NCBI GenBank assembly: GCA_000226015.1
Contig: JH152908.1
Span: 119,370 to 144,956, forward strand
DNA length: 25,587 nt
Reading direction: 5' to 3'
Origin: Mnemiopsis leidyi
Lineage: Eukaryota > Ctenophora > Tentaculata > Lobata > Bolinopsidae
Shown: positions 21,008 to 25,587 of the stretch, piece after piece
Layout of the letters: every line of letters starts with the position of its first letter
Position numbering within the stretch: position 1 is the stretch's first letter
The notes under the pieces: model-generated
What the model was told of the DNA's origin: nothing
The model's database searches: none
What the model saw: only the letters and a program-made list of their open reading frames with translations
Program-made: the position numbers and the translations under genes

Positions 21008-21203
21008 GCTAAAGATCCACTGAACGGAGCAAGTGTAGTTGGCGCAGGTGGCGAAAGTTCGGCTCGAGCTTTCTTAACTAGTGGGAAACGAGAAGTTAGC
21101 CGGGAATATCCCTCCTTTGCCGCTGGGCTTCACGGTTTACCTCCGACTCCGGCTTCTCCCTTTTCTCATGGAGCTAGTAACCCCTTCAATCCTGCTAATA
21201 AGG
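21008..21203 (+). CDS. AUTS2-like: AUTS2-like exon, post-signature linker
   Basis: The exon starts after GTCGAATTTCAG and ends AAGG|GTAAGT; 196 bases, phase 0 in and phase 1 out. It encodes 65 residues: AKDPLNGASVVGAGGESSAR, AFLTSGKREVSREYPSFAAG, LHGLPPTPASPFSHGASNPF, then NPANK. In vertebrate AUTS2 the region after the signature block is also rich in small residues, Pro, Phe and His with FNP/PF-type motifs, so the position agrees. The open frame continues upstream through the intron to an ATG at 20840, which raises the possibility of an alternative start. Confidence 0.9.
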
Positions 21204-21353
21204 GTAAGTTGCTAACAGTATTAACGAGGACCGACACAATTTGGAATTGTTTCACTTTGTGTCGGTTCCCGACAACATTGTGTTAATGCAACCGGCAACC
21301 GTACAATTTTATGTATATTTTGGTACAGAGAGACTAATTAACGTTTTCTGCAG

Positions 21354-21410
21354 TTCATCAGTCTCATCACGCATTGGGAGTCAGGGAAATGCAAACATTG
21401 CATGGGCTTG
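21354..21410 (+). CDS. AUTS2-like: AUTS2-like small exon, His-rich
   Basis: This 57-base exon lies between CGTTTTCTGCAG and CTTG|GTAAGT, phase 1 in and out. With the junction codon it reads VHQSHHALGVREMQTLHGLG. Four histidines in 19 residues recall the histidine-rich character of AUTS2, though it is far too short to be the HX repeat of the vertebrate protein. It is symmetrical, so skipping keeps frame. Introns on both sides are under 200 bases. Confidence 0.88.
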
Positions 21411-21598
21411 GTAAGTGTTTTTATCAGTTACGTTTTTTGGAAAAGTCGCCATCTGTACTTAGGCTTATATTTTCGAAAGCGACATTAGGCAAATTTCAAT
21501 GATTATCACACTAACAGTTGGCCTAAAACATCATCACCTCAACTCGACGTGGCTTCTGGCGCCTATTTATCTGATCTAGCTTACAGTTGACTTTACAG

Positions 21599-22113
21599 GT
21601 AACAGGTTTCCTGCACCTTCCATACGTCCACCCTACTCTGGTCTCGCGGGAAGTCTGTACGGACACGCTGGTTACGACCCCCTCCGCCACTCAATCTCTA
21701 ACTACACCAGTGAACAGTTGAGTCGTCTTGACCAGGAGCGCCTGCACCAGCACCTTGCCAGAACTATGTATGAGAACTCTTTGCGACAGCACCAGGCAGC
21801 TGCGCACCGCGAGCATGAAATGCAACAGCAGCAGGCACAAGCAGCCATGTCCCGGGAAATGTTGATTCACTTGGAAGAACAGCGACGTAAGCTCCTTCAG
21901 ACAGACCCTCAGAAGCTGTTACCACCCTCCTCACTGCCCACCAATATTCCTGACATTTATATGCGTCCCCAGCACCTACAAACACACCTCAAATATCCTG
22001 GACCGGGATCGTCTTCATCCCACGGATTGGGAGGATTCCCCAACCTATTCAACCGGTCTCTTGACCCACGAGCTAGGTTCAGTCATCTCATACCGCCTAA
22101 AGGGCCAGAATAG
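21599..22113 (+). CDS. AUTS2-like: AUTS2-like terminal coding exon
   Basis: The exon starts after TGACTTTACAG in phase 1 and runs 170 codons to TAG at 22111-22113. It begins GNRFPAPSIRPPYSGLAG, passes YDPLRHSISNYTSEQL, then a long highly charged, Gln-rich likely coiled helix (DQERLHQHLARTMYENSLRQ, HREHEMQQQQAQAAMSREML, LEEQRRKLLQ), then a Pro/Ser tail (LPPSSLPTNIPDIYMRPQHL) and ends FSHLIPPKGPE. RFP-x-PS, DPLR and the REHE/ER-rich helix correspond to the C-terminal third of vertebrate AUTS2. A second acceptor 12 bases upstream (TTACAG at 21581-21586) would add four in-frame residues. Confidence 0.93.
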
Positions 22114-22757
22114 CATCCATCTTCTCTGTTTCTTTTATTTGATCTTTTTTATTAATTTATACATACCCGTTTTTACGTGCACCACTTTAAGACATGCCAC
22201 TTCGCCCTGTTTTCATTTCCAACCACTTGTAACAATAGTGCCAACATAAAACTGTCCTTCGGAACCATCCTCCTGAAATTTACCAAAAATGCTTGTTCTG
22301 ATTAGGGTGCACAAATATTGCCAAATGTTATCCCTGGATGTGGGTATAACAGTGGGCTTGTGTGGATGCAATTATGGCAACAGCGAGGAAGACGCTCCGA
22401 CCATCACCTTCTTGTTTGACCCCGAAATTCGTGTCAATTTAATCCGAATGTCACTTTCGCTGTTGCCATGGTTTGGAGATGCAGCTGTAAATGTTAGATT
22501 TTCGTTATATTATATTTTGGTGCCTACTTTGCTTGAAGAAGCTTGAAGATTATGTTTGTTGTGGTGTATATAGTTACATACCCTGGTTACCATGACAATT
22601 ATACATACCGAGGCTCCCGATCTCCATCGTTGTACTTGTGTCATGTGTGTTGTTATATACTGGTGTTAATCTACCGCGTGTAAAGTCTAATTTTTATTGA
22701 AGTTTGATATTTGGAGAAAGCCGTTATGATGCGTATTTGTGAAAACAACCTATTAAA
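22114..22757 (+). other. AUTS2-like: 3' untranslated region of AUTS2-like gene
   Basis: After the stop codon about 640 bases of AT-rich sequence lead to the first good polyadenylation hexamer. No other coding exon is evident. The end is inferred from the hexamer; distal sites (for example AATAAA at 23866) would give a longer UTR. Two X-box-like words (GTTGCCATGGTTT near 22462 and GTTACCATGACAAT near 22584) lie inside it. Confidence 0.55.
22752..22757 (+). terminator. Candidate polyadenylation signal ATTAAA
   Basis: ATTAAA is the most common variant of the animal poly(A) signal and the first such hexamer after the stop codon. The cleavage site would fall about 15-25 bases downstream, in TTTAAATATTACTTATATG. 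A clear GU-rich element is only weakly present (TATGTTCTG). Confidence 0.45.
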
Positions 22758-23811
22758 GTTATGATTTAAATATTACTTATATGTTCTGAATTTAAAACAT
22801 AAACGGCATAAGTTTCATTTAAATAAGTATTAGGTTGCTTAAAGAGCCTTGTGTTTGTATAGAAAAAAGTTTTTAAGTTTGGCAAATCACGGCAACTCCT
22901 TCGCTGGTAATTTTTGGCTTACCCAGGATAACGTAATTTAAGATAACCTCAATTTGGAACTTGCGGATATGACACAACCAGAGCAAACTTATTCGGGCCT
23001 TGCAAATTGAGAAATTTTGATTGTTGGGACATAATTATGACATTTGGATTTAAAATACTTCCCAGCTAAAATAATAACTTCTCAAAGATCAAAATGTTAA
23101 TTGGAGGTGGTATAAACAATTCTCGAGTTTGAAAATTATGGAAAATATGCAAAAATATTGTCATCTCCAAGTCACAGCCTTTCAAAGAGTGCCTTCATTT
23201 GATCAATTGAAATTGATCTTTCTACTTTTGCGTATTGCCTAGGCCTAAAGATATGACTTTTGGTCATTTACCAAGTTTAAAGATAGACTCAGTTGTAGCA
23301 CAGAAGTTCATGCTGAATTCAATACAAGATAAAAATGCCAAATGTCATAACTGTCCATTTCAAATGCCTTTTCATATGTATGTATTTATGATAAAAATTT
23401 TTCGCTTTGAAAACTTTGATACAGGAGTTGATCTTTTGAGCACACATTTATCGTGTTACAGTTCTAATTATCTTATCTACTTAAGGCCAATGTGACAACA
23501 GTTTTAATGGTATAAATCGTATGATTTTTTTTCTTTTTCAAAAGAATACCGTATCTGTGCATTAATGGCCTCTCCTGGTCAGATAAGTAGCACCTTCATA
23601 TAAGAAAGAAGAATTATAGAAACTATTTGTTTTCATGGACTACAGACACTATTTTAAGACTTGTAAACTGTTTTTATTTTGTATGAGAGCTGTGGATGTG
23701 AAAGTGAAGATTCGAGATTACCGACGCGTTGTCCGGAAGTTGATGGAGCAGAATTTTGGAGCAATGGGAAAGTTGCTTCAACATATTAACTTGCTTTAAC
23801 ATATAAACTTT
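22758..23811. other. AT-rich 3' flank, no gene seen
   Basis: There is no exon or RNA gene I can support here. Open frames such as 23235-23495 are short and show no family resemblance. The stretch may be distal 3' UTR if a later poly(A) site is used. Confidence 0.5.
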
Positions 23812-24151
23812 TGTCGCGGTGATACCCGACTCACGCAGCTACGGTAGACGGATATCATCTCGTCAAATAAACTTCAACATATAAACTTAACGTCGAAGTT
23901 CGGTATATGATAATGATTAAAATGGACCTGACATGACTCTCAGTAATATCAAATATCATGCCACACACTGTGTTGTGTGTGAGCGATCTGGCTACAACCA
24001 TCCATTAGAGTTTGGAGCGAGCTGGCGACCTTAATCCGAATCCGGACCCGCGCACACACACATATGTTGTCAGACGTTGTCTGACCTGCTGCCGCCCCGA
24101 AGAAATTGAAAATGGGCCGCAACGCAAGGCAACACATATGCGCTAAACACG

Positions 24152-24190
24152 TTGTAGGTTGATAACCTACTGTCGCGGCCATCACGCGCT
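24152..24190. repeat. 39-bp direct repeat, copy 1
   Basis: The copy begins TTGTAGGTTGATAACCTACT and ends GGCCATCACGCGCT. It includes the imperfect palindrome GTAGGTT-GAT-AACCTAC. It matches 24339-24377 except at two positions. Confidence 0.9.
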
Positions 24191-24338
24191 GTCACGCATT
24201 TCTGGCCTGTTGATCGCCCGTTGATAAACACGTATACATTCAACATAGCTCAGACGCTATCGGGACGTACATAGTGTGAGCTTTTGCGTCGCGCGCGTCC
24301 GTACTAATTTCGCGCTAAGCTTCAAGCTTGCATTGTAC

Positions 24339-24377
24339 TTGTAGGTTGATAACATACTGTCGCGGCCGTCACGCGCT
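24339..24377. repeat. 39-bp direct repeat, copy 2
   Basis: This is the second copy, 187 bases downstream. It differs by C to A within the palindrome (AACATAC) and A to G (GGCCGTCACG). Loss of the palindromic match suggests copy 1 is nearer the original. Confidence 0.9.
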
Positions 24378-24715
24378 TTCTTGACCATTGACGCTATCAC
24401 GAAATGATATCCGTCTAACTGCGAGCCGCGCGCGAATCGGGTAAAACCTCGACAATAAGCTCGTACAGGGATATACGTGTTTAGCAAAGGCTTAGGCAAA
24501 GTCTATTACTGTAATTTCACATGTTGCACTTGCTTGTGCTTATACATACCAGAATTATATATTTCAAATATCCCAAAACAAACAAATCCTTCACGAGCCA
24601 CCTCTGAATGAAAATATAATCTGATGATAATGGTAACTTTTATTCAAAATAGTATTCAGAAAAATTGAAGCAGAAAATTTAAAATAAGATTATAAATGAA
24701 ATGGCTGAAAGAAAG

Positions 24716-24800
24716 TACAGTAAACCCTTTATTTACCAGGGTCTCTCGGGGAAAGGGTTTAAGCCCAGTAAATTTAAATAAAGGGGCCCGGTAAATAGAA
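24716..24800 (+). mobile_element. Pogo/Tigger-like (TcMar) terminal segment
   Basis: The sequence starts with the dinucleotide TA followed by CAGTAAACCCTTTATTTACC, then GGGTCTCTCGGGGAAAGGG and an inverted CCAGTAAATTTAAATAAAGG. A TA target site, a CAGT-beginning terminus and this CTCGGGG-plus-inverted-copy architecture are typical of pogo/Tigger and related Tc1-mariner elements. Only one end is visible; the matching right end (ending ..TTTACTG-TA) was not found before the window ends. No transposase frame is present. Confidence 0.5.
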
Positions 24801-25091
24801 TTTGATCCAATTAGACCTTAATTGCGTAGTTTAATTTTAATTTTGTTTCACCATTTTAGCTATGGAAAATTTGAATTTTTCCATTAAAAGAAAACAAAAA
24901 TGAATTAAAGAAATAAGAATAAATTATTTTGTACCAATGTCAAAAGGTAAAACCATTTTAGATAACAAAATGCAAAAAACAGAGGGGAAATAGGTACCAT
25001 ATATGATCATCACTTAGCGGCAGTCTACAAGAAGCTAGACTGGTCCCCGGACCACTTCACATTTCAGCAAGCGCATCCATAATAATATGAG

Positions 25092-25248
25092 TCAATCGAA
25101 TTCAGAGGTATCCCATTAAAATTAATGGGAAGCTATCTGTCGAATAGAGAGCAGTGTGTGTCTGTCTTGGATCAGACAGATTGCCTGTTCTCTACGGTGT
25201 TCCACAGGGGAGCTGCCGTGGACCCACAGCACTTAAATTTGGTCATGA
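25092..25248 (+). pseudogene. Non-LTR retrotransposon reverse transcriptase fragment
   Basis: One frame (from about 25101) reads FRGIPLKLMGSYLSNREQCVSV; a second frame (from 25193) reads YGVPQGSCRGPTALKF. Together these match the consecutive RT motifs GI-x-x-x-L-x-x-x-x-SYLSNR-x-Q-x-V and YGVPQGS-x-x-GP-x-L-F of LINE-type (Jockey/CR1/RTE-like) elements. At least one frameshift separates them and LGPLLF has become RGPTALKF, so the copy is dead. It is only some 50 codons of the RT domain. Neither catalytic YxDD nor endonuclease is seen. Confidence 0.75.
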
Positions 25249-25587
25249 AAACAATTATGACCATTTGAACACAGTAAAATTGAAAATTTAACCGTGATCA
25301 TGGAAATTTTACCATTTGACCACGACACCTGGACAGAGGCTAAATGGTCAAACAAGAATTGCAACCGCTTTTTCGTGTCGGCGGCCGCTTATTATGCCAG
25401 CTAACCTCCATATCATAATCATATCCAAAGAAATAGAATTAGAATTTTGTTGCACTAGTACAAATTTGAAAGAAAACGTTGTCGTTCATGCATGACTCCT
25501 ACTTAATCGACATTTAGGATAAGTTTGAAGTTTAGGATACACTGCGGACTCTTCATAAGATTAACATTAAGGGGTCGTTCACATATG

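Larger units (their letters stand above)
270..22757 (+). other. AUTS2-like: AUTS2/fibrosin-family gene (3' part), gene-level summary
   Basis: This is the 3' portion of a multi-exon gene whose joined exons give an intrinsically disordered-looking, Pro/Ser/Thr/His/Gln-rich protein with one compact conserved block. I assign it to the AUTS2/FBRS/FBRSL1 family because the exon at 19214 carries the W-x3-H-V-x-I-A-x2-I-Y-x2-Q-Q signature of the AUTS2 domain. The C-terminal exon also has the RFP-x-PS, YDPLR and REHE/ER-rich features seen at the end of vertebrate AUTS2. In vertebrates the family serves in non-canonical PRC1 with PCGF3/5, CK2 and p300, and in cytoskeletal control; the Drosophila relative is tay. 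The first exons, including the start codon, lie upstream of the window. Exon phases are (0,0)(0,0)(0,0)(0,1)(1,1)(1,0)(0,0)(0,0)(0,0)(0,1)(1,1)(1,stop), an unbroken chain. Family assignment was done by eye from memory of the family. Confidence 0.85.
23812..24485. mobile_element. Fold-back / MITE-like repeat region
   Basis: A left arm near 23812-23863 (TTGTCGCGGTGATACCCGAC..AGACGGATATCAT) is inverted near 24399-24453. The best part is a perfect 13-bp match, AGACGGATATCAT (23846-23858) against ATGATATCCGTCT (24404-24416), followed by the GGGTAAAACCTCGACAA mirror. TAAACACGTATA (24225-24236) also mirrors TATACGTGTTTA (24472-24483). A 39-base direct duplication with two mismatches lies at 24152-24190 and 24339-24377. 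A 7-bp hairpin GTCAGAC/GTCTGAC lies at 24069-24085. It is richer in CpG than its surroundings. No transposase is present, so it would be non-autonomous. Confidence 0.6.

Noticed and set aside
21764-21985. Minus-strand 73-codon frame opposite the terminal exon
   Set aside because: Antisense shadow of the charged Gln-rich coding exon.

Overview
This looks like a piece of an invertebrate animal genome. It is AT-rich but CpG dinucleotides are not obviously depleted, introns are common, and there are microsatellites, minisatellites and small transposon remnants. Nothing in it looks prokaryotic: the open reading frames are short and scattered, and the meaningful ones are cut by AG/GT splice signals. 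I cannot name the species or phylum from sequence alone.

The window is dominated by the 3' part of one plus-strand gene, which I identify as the AUTS2/fibrosin (FBRS, FBRSL1; Drosophila tay) family homologue. Ten well-supported coding exons (8967-9092, 9235-9535, 13067-13168, 14043-14224, 14348-14413, 16719-16802, 19214-19285, 21008-21203, 21354-21410, 21599-22113) join in phase without a stop. Together they encode 566 residues plus the stop codon. The best anchor is the 24-codon exon at 19214, whose W-x3-H-V-x-I-A-x2-I-Y-x2-Q-Q pattern matches the most conserved block of the AUTS2 domain. Two further phase-0 microexons (3463-3501, 270-305) probably lie upstream. The N-terminal half of the gene lies before the window. 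A 3' UTR follows the stop and probably ends near an ATTAAA at 22752.

Layout: 1-217 is an (ACAT)n/(CA)n microsatellite. 306-8966 is large introns with one confident microexon, a 13-bp repeat set against its acceptor, a 24-bp minisatellite and a possible internal promoter near 4420-4700. 8967-14413 holds five exons encoding a Pro/Ser/Thr- and Gln-rich linker. The 9536-13066 intron carries an 11-bp minisatellite that turns into a 22-bp dimeric array and contains an assembly gap. 14414-21007 holds larger introns around two short conserved exons. 21008-22113 is the C-terminal cluster. 22758-25587 is intergenic or distal UTR sequence rich in mobile-element remnants: a fold-back/MITE-like region, a pogo/Tigger-like terminus and a frameshifted non-LTR reverse-transcriptase fragment.

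In vertebrates AUTS2 proteins work in non-canonical PRC1 (PCGF3/5) with CK2 and p300, and have cytoplasmic roles in actin regulation; this is family knowledge, not something the sequence shows. The observations I consider most worth checking are two candidate alternative 5' starts inside the gene (a TISU-like ATGGCGGC start at 4484 and an ATG at 20840 open in frame into exon 21008), and tandem repeats whose units resemble splice signals. The vertebrate gene also makes short isoforms. I did not find a convincing wholly novel system.
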